In this document: one piece after another, positions 35,756 to 45,600 of the stretch
Position numbering within the stretch: the stretch's first letter is position 1
How the letters are laid out: every line of letters starts with the position of its first letter
Program-made: the position numbers and the translations under genes
Assembly (NCBI RefSeq): GCF_050496765.1
Contig: NZ_JBNWEO010000015.1
Coordinates: 372,001-436,000 of the forward strand
Origin: JAEVLT01 sp050496765
Lineage (GTDB): Bacteria > Bacillota > Bacilli > Bacillales > Cytobacillaceae
Reading direction: 5' to 3'
Length of the DNA stretch: 64,000 nucleotides
The notes under the pieces: model-generated
The model's database searches: none
What the model was told of the DNA's origin: nothing
Seen by the model: the letters and a program-made list of their open reading frames with translations, nothing else

Positions 35756-36892
35756 ATGTTTAAAAAAAATTGGCTATTATTAAAAAATACCGGAATTTCT
35801 CCCTATATATGGACCGTTCTAGCTATTTTGCCGTTTTATTTTATTTTGCAATCTCCGTCCACTATTAAGATTGTTATCGGAATTACTTTAACATTACTGT
35901 TCTTTTTGATTTACCAATTTGCCTTTCGTTCAAAAGGGTGGACGGTGTATTTGTGGACGGTGATCCTGATCGGGTTTTCAGCCGCGGCGACATCGCTTTA
36001 CAGTTATGTTTACTTTGCTTTTTTTCTAGCATATTTGATTGGCAATATTAAGAACCGAATTCCATTTTTAACGTTGTATTTCATTCATTTAGTTAGTACG
36101 GCTGCAGCAATAAATGTGAAAATAATCCTACAAGAAGAATTATTTATGAAACAGCTGCCGTTTGTACTAATTATTTTGATCAGTGTAATCCTTCTTCCGT
36201 TTAGCCTGCGTTTCCGCAAAGAGAGGGGACAGCTTGAGGAAAAACTCGAAGACGCCAACAAGCGAATTTCCGAGTTGGTCAAATTGGAAGAGCGGCAGCG
36301 AATTGCCCGTGATCTCCATGATACGTTAGGGCAAAAGCTATCCTTGATCGGCCTAAAGAGTGATTTAGCTCGAAAATTGATCTACAAAGATCCCGAAAAA
36401 GCAAAAGCGGAGCTAAAAGATGTTCAGCAAACTGCGAGAACCGCTCTAAACGAAGTACGGAAAATGGTGGCGAATATGCGCGGCATTCGTTTAAAAGATG
36501 AAATTCCCCGTGTGAAACAAATATTAAAAGCGGCGCAAATTCAATTTGTTGCCAAGGGGGATGGAACTTTGACGGACGTTTCGCCATTGACGGAGAATAT
36601 TTTAAGCATGTGCTTAAAGGAAGCGGTAAACAATGTCGTAAAACATAGCAGAGCCTCCACTTGCACGATTGCCATTGAGCAATCAGAGAAGGAAAGTGTG
36701 TTAATTGTTCATGACAATGGACTTGCTGCGCCAAATACGATCGATTTGACGAAAGGAAGCGGCTTAATGGGGATGAAAGAACGGCTTGAATTTGTCAACG
36801 GCCGGCTTGAAATTGCTGTAAAAGATGGAACAACTTTAACGATAACGGTACCAAATACAGCCAAAGTGATAGGGAGGGAGGAAATGAGATGA
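35756..36892 (+). CDS. desK: DesK, thermosensor histidine kinase
   Basis: A HisKA_3-type membrane kinase/phosphatase of about 378 residues that senses membrane order and phosphorylates DesR. Five or so transmembrane helices fill residues 1-150, followed by a linker coiled coil, the phosphoacceptor His188 in RIARDLHDTLGQKLS and an ATPase domain with NVVKHSRAS (N box) and GSGLMGMKERLE (G box). The start is the ATG at 35756 with ATGAGG upstream; a TTG lies three bases earlier. It overlaps desR by 4 bases. Confidence 0.92.
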   Translation: MFKKNWLLLKNTGISPYIWTVLAILPFYFILQSPSTIKIVIGITLTLLFFLIYQFAFRSKGWTVYLWTVILIGFSAAATSLYSYVYFAFFLAYLIGNIKNRIPFLTLYFIHLVSTAAAINVKIILQEELFMKQLPFVLIILISVILLPFSLRFRKERGQLEEKLEDANKRISELVKLEERQRIARDLHDTLGQKLSLIGLKSDLARKLIYKDPEKAKAELKDVQQTARTALNEVRKMVANMRGIRLKDEIPRVKQILKAAQIQFVAKGDGTLTDVSPLTENILSMCLKEAVNNVVKHSRASTCTIAIEQSEKESVLIVHDNGLAAPNTIDLTKGSGLMGMKERLEFVNGRLEIAVKDGTTLTITVPNTAKVIGREEMR

Positions 36893-37488
36893 TTCGAATT
36901 GTGATTGCCGAAGATCAGCGGATGCTGCTAGGCGCCCTAGGTGCTCTGCTTAATTTGGAAGAAGACATGGAAGTGGTTGGCCAAGCAAGCAATGGGGAAG
37001 AGGTATTAGCTCTTGCACGAAACCGTCAACCGGATGTGTGCATCCTGGATATTGAAATGCCTGGTAAAAACGGCCTTGAGGCCGCCGAAGAATTAAAAGA
37101 GTTGGGTTGTAAAGTGATTATTTTAACAACATTTGCCCGCTCGGGATACTTTCAGCGCGCAATAAAAGCTGGCGTAAGCGGCTATTTATTGAAAGACAGC
37201 CCGAGCGAAGATCTCGCCAATTCGATTCGCAGTGTTATGGCAGGGAAGAGGATTTATGCGCCAGAGTTAATGGATGATGTGTACAATGAGGAAAACCCGT
37301 TAACCGAACGGGAGATGGAAGTACTCGAGTTGGTCGCCGATGGAAAAAACACGAAAGAAATTGCGAGCCAAATGAGCATTACGATTGGTACCGTGCGAAA
37401 TTATATATCTACCATTATGGATAAATTGGGAGTAACGAACCGGATTGAAGCCATTAAGCATTCCAGGCAGAAAGGCTGGTTTAAATAA
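36889..37488 (+). CDS. desR: DesR, NarL-type response regulator
   Basis: A 199-residue regulator with a receiver domain (D54 in CILDIEMPG phosphorylated by DesK) and a LuxR-type helix-turn-helix (NPLTEREMEVLELVADGKNTKEIA). In B. subtilis DesR activates only the des promoter. It is co-transcribed and translationally coupled with desK. Confidence 0.93.
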   Translation: MIRIVIAEDQRMLLGALGALLNLEEDMEVVGQASNGEEVLALARNRQPDVCILDIEMPGKNGLEAAEELKELGCKVIILTTFARSGYFQRAIKAGVSGYLLKDSPSEDLANSIRSVMAGKRIYAPELMDDVYNEENPLTEREMEVLELVADGKNTKEIASQMSITIGTVRNYISTIMDKLGVTNRIEAIKHSRQKGWFK

Positions 37489-37559
37489 AGGGAAAGGGCG
37501 GCATTTAGTTCTCCAACCCTTGCTGAAATTTTTTCGTGTAGATCAATGAATGGCTTTGC

Positions 37560-38504
37560 CTATTTGTTTTTAACCGTTGATAAAATAAAAATAGTAGAGA
37601 GAATACTGATGGTGCCGATCCATTCAGGTAAGCCGAATGGAACTTGAAGCCAAATAACTGCCAGAAAGGCTGCAGACAATGGTTCTGCCGATCCTAGCAG
37701 ACTGGTTTCTGCGGCACTTATGTAGTTTAAACTTTCTAAATAACAGTAAAAAGCTATCAGCGTCCCAAATACGATTACGAACAAAACGGCAATGAAAGAA
37801 GAAAAAGACCACTGTCCTTGAAATTTCCATACAGGGGTTATAAAGTTCAGGGCGATGCCACCGATAATCATTCCCCAGCCGACGGTTAAAAAAGAACCCC
37901 ACTTTTTTAGCAAATTGCCTGGCTGTAATGTGTAAAAAGCAAGTGAAAACGCGGATGCAATCCCCCAAAAAAAAGCAGCCTTGGTGATCGAGAGAGAATT
38001 AATTCTCCCACCGGTTACTAAAAGGAAAGTACCAGCCAATGCTAAAACGATTGAAGCTAGCTCATATTTAGTGGGTAATTTCTGGTAACGCAGGCAAACA
38101 AAGCATGTGATCAATACTGGCGCCAAGTACTGAAGAATCGTCGCAGTTGCGGCATTTCCATGCTGAATGGCGGCAAAATAAGTATATTGTACCCCGAGCA
38201 TTCCCACGAGTCCGAATAACAGAAGCTGAATGGCATCCTGTTTAACCCGCCAGACACTCCAAATAGTTTGTTTCCTAACAGTCTGCGCTAACGTGAGCAG
38301 GATGATTCCTGATGCTAACAGCCTGACCACGACAAGCCAATCTGCCTGAAACCCTTGTTCTTGGAATAAATATTGGGCAACTGTACCCGAAATCCCCCAA
38401 AAAATGGCGGCGATCAAAACAAGAACGATTCCTTTCGCTCTCTGAGAAGCCAAGGCCTTTTCTTGCACACTCATACTACCCCTCCGAAAGAATGAAGATT
38501 CCAA
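37560..38504 (-). CDS. EamA/DMT-family transporter
   Basis: A 314-residue membrane protein with ten predicted helices and two EamA repeats (GIVLVLIAAIFWGISGTVAQYLF and FFWGIASAFSLAFYTLQPGNLLKKW). Such proteins export amino acids or other metabolites. The substrate is unknown. The start codon used leaves a short polar N-terminus; the ATG for MSVQEKALASQ (residue 11) is a likely alternative. Confidence 0.85.
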   Translation of the reverse strand: MESSFFRRGSMSVQEKALASQRAKGIVLVLIAAIFWGISGTVAQYLFQEQGFQADWLVVVRLLASGIILLTLAQTVRKQTIWSVWRVKQDAIQLLLFGLVGMLGVQYTYFAAIQHGNAATATILQYLAPVLITCFVCLRYQKLPTKYELASIVLALAGTFLLVTGGRINSLSITKAAFFWGIASAFSLAFYTLQPGNLLKKWGSFLTVGWGMIIGGIALNFITPVWKFQGQWSFSSFIAVLFVIVFGTLIAFYCYLESLNYISAAETSLLGSAEPLSAAFLAVIWLQVPFGLPEWIGTISILSTIFILSTVKNK

Positions 38505-38631
38505 TAATTATTCAATTATAACACTTTATGAATCAATGAAGTGACATATTTTTATTTGCGGTATTTGAAGATTTGGAAAATTTAAATACAGAGAAATGGA
38601 TTTGTCGAGGGGAAAAAGGGCAGGGAAAAGA

Positions 38632-38790
38632 TCACATAGACTTTTGTTGATATTCTACAAGGTAGACATCCAACCTTTGGCTTAGTTTAATTGTTTTTTC
38701 GCTGGAAAGTCCTTCTTTTTGAACAGTCGTAATGAGTTCTTTTCGAAGTGTTTCAATCTCTACAACGATCGCGCTGGAATTTGATTTCAT
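38632..38790 (-). CDS. Small Spo0E-family aspartyl-phosphate phosphatase
   Basis: A 52-residue protein with the Spo0E fold signature: helix IETLRKELITTVQKEGLSSEKTIKLSQRLDVYLVEYQ, including the SQxLD motif. Such proteins dephosphorylate Spo0A~P and delay sporulation. The frame is open upstream, but the ATG at 38790 with AGGAG before it begins the natural protein. An Fnr-like site lies upstream. Confidence 0.88.
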   Translation of the reverse strand: MKSNSSAIVVEIETLRKELITTVQKEGLSSEKTIKLSQRLDVYLVEYQQKSM

Positions 38791-39138
38791 TACATGACTC
38801 ACTCCTATCCAACCGGTCTTTTTATTTTGTTTACATTTTAATGGAATGAAACATGTTTCACTGTGATAGTTATCACTGTTTAACAAAATTGACATAAAAA
38901 TCGAAAAAAACTATGACAAATTAGGGAATTTTACCCTTTAAATAATAATGTATATATTTTTTCGATCGTAATGTAAAAATATACATGTGATAGAAACAAA
39001 TTGATGAATGAATTTTCAAACCTCATAAATTTAATGGTTAAAACTTTTTCGCTGCTCATGATAAAATAAGCAAATAAGGTTACGCTATTATAACTGATTA
39101 AAACAAGTGCATGTTGTAACATTTTGGAGGTGAGTGAA
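38791..39138. other. 348-bp divergent intergenic region
   Basis: AT-rich, with no supported gene. It holds the Fnr-like site and palindrome described next, and beyond about 38950 nothing but A/T-rich DNA likely to carry the NUDIX gene promoter. Confidence 0.5.
38835..38877 (-). promoter_or_regulatory. Fnr-like class II promoter of the Spo0E-like gene
   Basis: TGTGA-TAGTTA-TCACT at 38862-38877 fits the Bacillus Fnr consensus TGTGA-N6-TCACT. A TAAAAT -10 (minus strand, 38840-38835) places the start near 38828, so the site centre (38869.5) sits at -41.5, the class II activator position. A perfect palindrome TGAAACATGTTTCA at 38847-38860 lies between them. Confidence 0.55.
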
Positions 39139-39753
39139 ATGGATTTAGAATCTATTTTTTCAAAACTATCAAATCATGCTCCAACTGTTTTAGGGATTGA
39201 ACAGTTTTCGAAATATGCAGTACTGCTGCCGCTTATCAAAAAGGATGGTGAAGTGCATGTTTTATTTGAAGTGCGCTCCCAGCAGTTAAGAAGACAGCCC
39301 GGAGAGGTTTGTTACCCTGGAGGAAGAATTGACTCACAGGACCATTCGGAGAAAAAAGCGGCAATTCGAGAAACAATAGAAGAACTGGGATTGAATGAGC
39401 ACGACATCACCCATGTTTACCCACTGGATTTCTTTATCTCCCCTTTTGGAATGATTATCTACCCATATGTCGGACTTATTGAAAATTTGGATCGAATCAG
39501 CCCTAACCCCGCAGAAGTTGGTGAAATATTTACGGTACCGCTGGCATTTTTCCTAAAAAACGCCCCTGAAATCTTTCATGTTCATTTCAAGGCTGAACCG
39601 GAGGAAAATTTTCCTTTTGAATCGATTATCGGCGGTCAGAATTACAATTGGCAGACAAGGCAGTTGGATGAATATTTTTATCACTACGAAAACAAGGTGA
39701 TTTGGGGGCTGACCGCAAGAATTTTATCCCATTTTATCGACTTAATTCGTTAG
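39139..39753 (+). CDS. NUDIX hydrolase, CoA pyrophosphatase type
   Basis: A 204-residue NUDIX enzyme with the UPF0035/NudL pattern FEVRSQQLRRQPGEVCYPGG followed by the NUDIX box GGRIDSQDHSEKKAAIRETIEEL. NudL/YeaB enzymes split coenzyme A or its derivatives. The ATG at 39139 is chosen because GGAGGTG ends six bases before it; an in-frame TTG at 39124 falls inside that site. Confidence 0.87.
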   Translation: MDLESIFSKLSNHAPTVLGIEQFSKYAVLLPLIKKDGEVHVLFEVRSQQLRRQPGEVCYPGGRIDSQDHSEKKAAIRETIEELGLNEHDITHVYPLDFFISPFGMIIYPYVGLIENLDRISPNPAEVGEIFTVPLAFFLKNAPEIFHVHFKAEPEENFPFESIIGGQNYNWQTRQLDEYFYHYENKVIWGLTARILSHFIDLIR

Positions 39754-39819
39754 GAATAATAGAACCTGAGAAATTTTCTTTATAAGTTTCGGATTTTTAT
39801 AGAATGTATTCATTAGTTG

Positions 39820-39846
39820 AAAAAAGACTGACGGTAACAGTCAGTC
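39820..39846 (-). terminator. Terminator of the gadB fusion gene (bidirectional)
   Basis: GACTGAC pairs with GTCAGTC; on the minus strand it is followed by TTTTTTC just after the stop of the decarboxylase gene. Confidence 0.8.
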
Positions 39847-39873
39847 CAAGTTGTTTTTTTGGTTGTCTAAACA

Positions 39874-41484
39874 TTAATGATGAAAACTGCTGTCGTACTT
39901 CGTGTCATATGATATTGGTTCCGGTAAGGAATCCAAGAGTGAGACGGCCTGTATAAGGTTCATTATGAAGAATTGAGCCAAATCCATGGAAAATCCATTG
40001 CGGATAACGACACGCATGACCGTAACATTTTCCATGCTGGGGGGTAAGGGGTACGCTGGAACTTGCCAGCCAAATGTGCGCAATTGCCGGGACAGGTCGT
40101 AAAGATTCCATTTTAATGGGTGATCTTCCTTCAACCGCCATGAAATGACAGGGATATCCGATCCATCGGTAAATAACTCAAAAGGCTCCATATCTCGAAT
40201 CGCTTTACTAAGGAATTGTGCTACTGCTTGAGAAGCTGTATGCACTTCATGGTACCCCTTTCTGCCCAAATGAAGAAAGTTAAAGTATTGCAGAAGTACT
40301 TGGGCGCTGGGGCGGGAAAAATTCAATCCGACTGTCACCATGTTTCCGCCCAAGTAGGATACTCGAAAAATAAGATCTTCTGGGAGATCTTCCGGTTCAC
40401 GCCAAATGATCCATCCAATTCCCGGGTAAACCAATCCATATTTATGTCCGGAAGTATTGATGGATTTTACCCGGGACAATTGGAAATCCCAGACTAAATT
40501 TGGCTGTAGGAACGGTGCAACAAATCCGCCCGAAGCAGCATCAACATGAATTGGAATATCTAGTCCTGTTCTGGATTGCAGCTCGTCCAAGGCTTTCGAA
40601 ATGGCGGAAACCGGTTCATAAAGACCAGTATACGTTACCCCAAGAGTCGGCACTACCCCAATTGTATTTTCATCTACGGCAGTAAGCACACTAGCGGGAT
40701 CCATAAATGGTTGCTCCTTGGTAATGTTTACATAACGCGGCTCAACATCCCAATAGTTCGCGAATTTTTTCCAAACCACTTGTACGGCAGAACTAAATAC
40801 GATGTTTGGCCGATCAATCGTCTTCTTTTGCTTCTTCCGCGTGTTTTGCCAGCGCCGTTTTAAAGCTAAGCCCCCGAGCATACATGCTTCTGAGGATCCT
40901 GTTGTCGAAACGCCAATTGTTTTATGCGGATTGGGTGAATGCCAGAGATCGGCTAAGATTCGTACACATTCTTCCTCGATCGCTGTTGTTTGCGGATATT
41001 CGTCCTTATCAATCAAGTTTTTATTCGCCGATTCGACGTATAAGCGATTGGCGGAAGGATCCATCCAGGTGGTAACGAATGTTGCAAGATTGAGATGGGC
41101 ATTGCCATCTTGAGCAACTTTATCGTGAATCAATTGATACGCGCTTTCAGGCAACATGCCTTGATCAGGCATAAGAAAATGTGGAGCAGATTTTTCTTGT
41201 TTGCGTGCATCGGGCGGATTTACGGAAAATTCATAAGGGAGCATCATTTGCGCTCGTCCAAGGTGCCATGCCGGGATGCTTTTCTTGGGCGTTCCGCGGT
41301 AATTGCAATATGAATCATAGAATGGTTTCCATAAGGTTCCTGATTTTAATGCATCTTCAGGAGCAAATTGCGAAAGGTTTGGCGGCTGGAATCCAATATA
41401 TAAGTGAGGCGGAACGCAGTATGTTTTGCTTTTAGCATCAAACAAGCTTGAACGGGGTTGATACCTTCTAGTTTGATTACACAT
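39874..41484 (-). CDS. gadB: CotJA-domain/glutamate decarboxylase fusion
   Basis: The 536-residue protein joins two parts. Residues about 14-62 read as a spore-coat CotJA domain (KTYCVPPHLYIGFQPPNLSQ, then ALKSGTLWKPFYDSY). Residues about 80-536 are a PLP glutamate decarboxylase: GNAHLNLATFVTTW at 127-140, STTGSSEACMLGG, D315 in HVDAASGG and the PLP lysine K348 in NTSGHKYG. E. coli GadB is 466 residues with its lysine at 276, so the extra 70-72 residues equal the CotJA part. The frame is unbroken and starts at an ATG preceded by AAGGAGG, so the fusion is real in this sequence. Expected chemistry is glutamate to GABA and CO2. Placement in the spore coat is inference. Confidence 0.9.
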   Translation of the reverse strand: MCNQTRRYQPRSSLFDAKSKTYCVPPHLYIGFQPPNLSQFAPEDALKSGTLWKPFYDSYCNYRGTPKKSIPAWHLGRAQMMLPYEFSVNPPDARKQEKSAPHFLMPDQGMLPESAYQLIHDKVAQDGNAHLNLATFVTTWMDPSANRLYVESANKNLIDKDEYPQTTAIEEECVRILADLWHSPNPHKTIGVSTTGSSEACMLGGLALKRRWQNTRKKQKKTIDRPNIVFSSAVQVVWKKFANYWDVEPRYVNITKEQPFMDPASVLTAVDENTIGVVPTLGVTYTGLYEPVSAISKALDELQSRTGLDIPIHVDAASGGFVAPFLQPNLVWDFQLSRVKSINTSGHKYGLVYPGIGWIIWREPEDLPEDLIFRVSYLGGNMVTVGLNFSRPSAQVLLQYFNFLHLGRKGYHEVHTASQAVAQFLSKAIRDMEPFELFTDGSDIPVISWRLKEDHPLKWNLYDLSRQLRTFGWQVPAYPLPPSMENVTVMRVVIRNGFSMDLAQFFIMNLIQAVSLLDSLPEPISYDTKYDSSFHH

Positions 41485-41560
41485 AGATGTCCTCCTTATT
41501 CAACAGCTCGTTAATAATTATGAAGGATATCCATAATCTAGAAGCAAATCATGTCAAAAT

Positions 41561-41576
41561 CCCTGCTAATGCAGGG
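41561..41576 (-). terminator. Short hairpin after gltC
   Basis: CCCTGC pairs with GCAGGG around four bases, 14 bases after the gltC stop on the minus strand; the T-run is poor (ATTTTG). Confidence 0.5.
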
Positions 41577-41589
41577 ATGAATGACCAAA

Positions 41590-42492
41590 TTATTTAAATT
41601 GATTCAGCTTTTTGAAAAATTGAATAAGAAATTGATAGAAATTTTTTTCGGATGGTGCAATTTCTCGATGTTTTGGAATAATGACGCCAACTGTCCGCAT
41701 GACTTTTGGCGATTCAACCGGTATTTTAACAGAGAAGTGGGGAACCGAGTCATAAAAAGTGCTCTCAGGTAACAGACTAACGCCAATTCCCGCGGATACA
41801 AGTCCTTTTAAGGCGTCCATATCTTCTCCTTCAGATGTAATATTCGGTTCAAAGCCCGCTTCAAGGCAGGCATCCACTACAATTTTTCGAAGAATATACC
41901 CTTTTGGGAATAAGACAAATGGGTCTGTTCGCAAGTCGCTTAAAGACAAACTTTTTCGATCAGCTAATGGGTGCCGGTGTGGAAGCAAGGCGACAATGTC
42001 TTCCATAAATAGTATCTTGGATTCCAGATCGGGTTCTTTCATCGGAACAGGACCAAGAAAAGCCAAATCGATTTCACCATTTTTAACCGCATCGATTAAG
42101 TACGCATAGGAGCCTTGCCGCAAGTGGAAGGTAACGTTCGGCACATCTTCCTTATAGGCCGAAATAACATTTGGAAGCCAGTATCTGGCAAGGCTAGTCG
42201 GGTAACCAATTTTTATCGTTCCTGCCTGCGGATCAAGGTACTCGTCCACTTTTTCCTTTGCTTCTTCAATCGTTTTTAAGGCGTTTTTTACATAATGTAA
42301 AAAAATCTTTCCGATCTGTGTTACCTTAATATTTCGGCCAACCCGCTCTAATAGCTTAACTCCCAGCTCCTCTTCCAGCTTTGTAATTTGATAGCTGACT
42401 GCAGATTGGGCAACATTCAAAATTTCCGCTGCCTCTGTCACATGCTGGCGTTCTGCAACTTCAATAAAGTACCGTAATTGCCGAAGCTCCAT
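41590..42492 (-). CDS. gltC: GltC-type LysR regulator
   Basis: A 300-residue LysR protein: N-terminal helix-turn-helix (RQHVTEAAEILNVAQSAVSYQITKLEEELG) and an effector domain of about residues 90-295. Its divergent position from gltA is the classic arrangement in Bacillus, where GltC activates gltAB and responds to glutamate dehydrogenase and 2-oxoglutarate/glutamate balance. The next minus-strand gene is the decarboxylase fusion, separated by a weak hairpin. Confidence 0.9.
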   Translation of the reverse strand: MELRQLRYFIEVAERQHVTEAAEILNVAQSAVSYQITKLEEELGVKLLERVGRNIKVTQIGKIFLHYVKNALKTIEEAKEKVDEYLDPQAGTIKIGYPTSLARYWLPNVISAYKEDVPNVTFHLRQGSYAYLIDAVKNGEIDLAFLGPVPMKEPDLESKILFMEDIVALLPHRHPLADRKSLSLSDLRTDPFVLFPKGYILRKIVVDACLEAGFEPNITSEGEDMDALKGLVSAGIGVSLLPESTFYDSVPHFSVKIPVESPKVMRTVGVIIPKHREIAPSEKNFYQFLIQFFKKLNQFK

Positions 42493-42620
42493 TTCGTTCT
42501 CCTTTAATTCATATAAGATTTAGATTGATTTCATATAAATTATATATTGTTTGTATTATTAAGAAAACCTAAAATAAGTTATAGAAAATATTCGACAATA
42601 ATCAACAGGAGCGATTCGAA
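42493..42620. promoter_or_regulatory. gltC-gltA divergent control region
   Basis: TTCATATAA occurs at 42508-42516 and 42530-42538, exactly 22 bases (two helical turns) apart in an AT-rich spacer, a likely GltC-binding arrangement. Core promoter hexamers are not clear-cut. Confidence 0.5.
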
Positions 42621-45600
42621 ATGACATATCATCAACTTCCAAAAGCACAAGGCCTCTACCGTCCTGAATTTGAACATGATGCATGCGGAATCGGTTTGTA
42701 TGCTCATATAAAAGGGAAACCCACACATGATATTGTGCAAAAAGGGCTGAAAATGCTTTGCCAACTGGATCATCGCGGCGGTCAGGGGAGTGACCCGTTT
42801 ACAGGCGATGGTGCGGGAATTATGGTTCAGATACCTGATTTGTTTTTTCGGCAAGAATGTTCGGAAATGAACTTGCCTGAGAAAGGGAAATACGGTGTCG
42901 GGATGCTGTTTTTCTCAAAGAATGAATCAGAACGGAACAAAATTGAAACGTATATTAATCAATTGGTCGAACAGGAAGGTCAAACAGTGCTTGGCTGGAG
43001 AACGGTACCTGTCGATGCCGGAAAAATCGGAGTAACGGCTCAAGAAAGCTGTCCTGTTATTCGCCAATTATTTATTGGTGATGCTGAGAACCATACGGAT
43101 TCGTTATTCTTTGAACGGAAATTGTACGTGATTCGGAAACAAGCTGAAAAATGGTCAAAGGAATTTGGTTTCCGTTTTTATTTCGCAAGCCTTTCAAGCC
43201 GAACGATCGTTTATAAGGGTCTATTGACACCAGAACAAGTCGATGCGTTTTATTTAGATCTCCAAAATAAGCATTTTGTTTCCGCTTTTGCTTTAGTGCA
43301 TTCCCGCTTTAGCACGAATACATTTCCAAGCTGGGAAAGAGCACATCCAAACCGTTATTTGATTCACAATGGTGAAATAAATACGCTTCAAGGCAATATT
43401 CATTGGATGAAAGCGCGGGAAAAACAATTTGTTTCCAAGGCATTCGGCGGAGACTTGGAAAAAGTACTGCCAATCCTTGATACAGATGGAAGTGATTCAT
43501 CCATTTTGGACAATGCGCTTGAATTCTTAGTGTTAGCCGGAAGGAAGCCAGCACATGCCGCGATGATGCTCGTTCCAGAGCCATGGTCTGATAACCCTCA
43601 TATAAGTAAGGAAAAAAGAGCTTTTTACGAATATCACAGTTCCTTAATGGAGCCTTGGGACGGACCATCGGCTATTTCGTTTACAGATGGAAAACAAATT
43701 GGCGCAATATTGGATCGAAATGGGCTTCGTCCGGCACGTTATTATGTTACTGAGGATGATTATATAATCTTTTCATCAGAGGTTGGCGTTGTGGATGTCG
43801 AGCCGGAAAAAGTCTTGTATAAAGAACGACTGCGCCCGGGAAAAATGCTTCTGATTGATTTAGAAGAAGGAAGAATTATATCTGACCAGGAAATTAAATC
43901 CGATTTGGCTCAGGAACAACCTTATCAGAAATGGCTTGATGAACAGCTTGTCCTTTTGGAAGGAAACATAGAGACTGAGGGAGAAATTCCAGCAGATTTG
44001 CTTGTTCGCCAAAAAGCATTTGGCTATACGTATGAGGATATTCAAAAGTACATTCTTCCGGTTGTAAAAGAAGGCAAAGATCCGCTTGGTGCGATGGGGA
44101 ATGATATGCCGCTTGCCGTGTTATCTGATCGGCCTCAGGCTTTGTTTAACTACTTTAAGCAATTATTTGCCCAAGTCACCAATCCGCCGATTGATTCCAT
44201 TCGCGAAGCGATCGTTACATCGACGATTTCCTATTTAGGTGCGGAAGGGAATTTGCTCCATCCCTCCGAAATAAACTGTCGTCGAATTCAGTTGGAAACT
44301 CCAATTATTACCAATAGGCAGCTTGAAGAATTAAAGGTGAGCGAATTATTTAAAAGCAAAGTGATCGACAGCTTGTTTGCAGATGATCTGGAAAACAGCC
44401 TAAATGAAATTTGCATTCAGGCGGATGAAGCCATTGCAGCTGGTGCTAGTTTGATTATCCTTTCCGACCGCAATATGAATGAAAAAGAAGCGGCCATTCC
44501 AATTCTTTTGGCAGTGAGTGCTCTCCATCAGCACTTGATTCGCCAAGGTCAAAGAACGAAGGCAAGCATTATCGTTGAATCAGCTGAAGTAAGGGAAGTT
44601 CATCATTTTGCCGTGCTGCTCGGATATGGAGTTGATGCCATCAACCCTTATCTAGTATTCACTATTTATCAACAGGCAGTTGAAGAAGGTACTTTGCCAT
44701 TCACCTATCAAAATGCAGTTAACAAATATGTGGTCGCTATGACTGTAGGTGTTGTAAAAGTTATGTCGAAAATGGGTATTTCAACTGTGCAAAGCTACCG
44801 CGGTGCGCAAATTTTTGAAGCGGTTGGAATTAGCTCTGATGTAATTGACCACTACTTCACTGGTACAGTTTCCCAAATTGGTGGAATTGGATTAGACACG
44901 ATTGCCGAAGAAGTAAACCTAAGACACAAGGAAGCTTACAATCAATTGAGTGACAATTCATTGGAGTCAGGCAGTAATTTTCAATGGCGGCATGATGGTG
45001 AACACCATGCCTTCAACCCGGGTACAATTCATACGCTCCAATGGGCGTGCCGCAACGGTGATTATCAATTATTTAAAAAATATTCACAGCTTGCAAATGA
45101 AGAAAGGCTTGGCTTTTTACGAAATTTATTTACCTTCCATGATTCACGTCAACCTGTACCGATCAATGAAGTAGAATCTGTAGATTCTATCGTCCGCCGC
45201 TTTAAAACAGGTGCAATGTCATTTGGTTCGATCAGCAAGGAAGCCCATGAAACATTGGCGATTGCGATGAACCGTTTAGGCGGAAAAAGCAATAGCGGTG
45301 AAGGTGGCGAAGATCCAAGCCGATATGTTCCTGATGAAAACGGCGACAACAGGGGAAGTGCAATAAAGCAAATTGCATCCGGACGTTTTGGTGTAAAAAG
45401 CCATTACCTTGTTAATTCCAAAGAACTGCAAATAAAAATGGCACAAGGCGCAAAGCCTGGTGAAGGCGGGCAATTAATGGGGAAAAAGGTTTACCCATGG
45501 GTTGCTGATGTTCGTGGAGCAACTCCGGGTGTTAGCCTTATTTCACCACCTCCGCATCACGATATTTACTCGATCGAGGATTTGGCCCAGCTGATCCATG

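Noticed and set aside
40802..41435. Several plus-strand frames of 80-100 codons opposite gadB
   Set aside because: They are shadows of the intact decarboxylase gene and lack ribosome sites.
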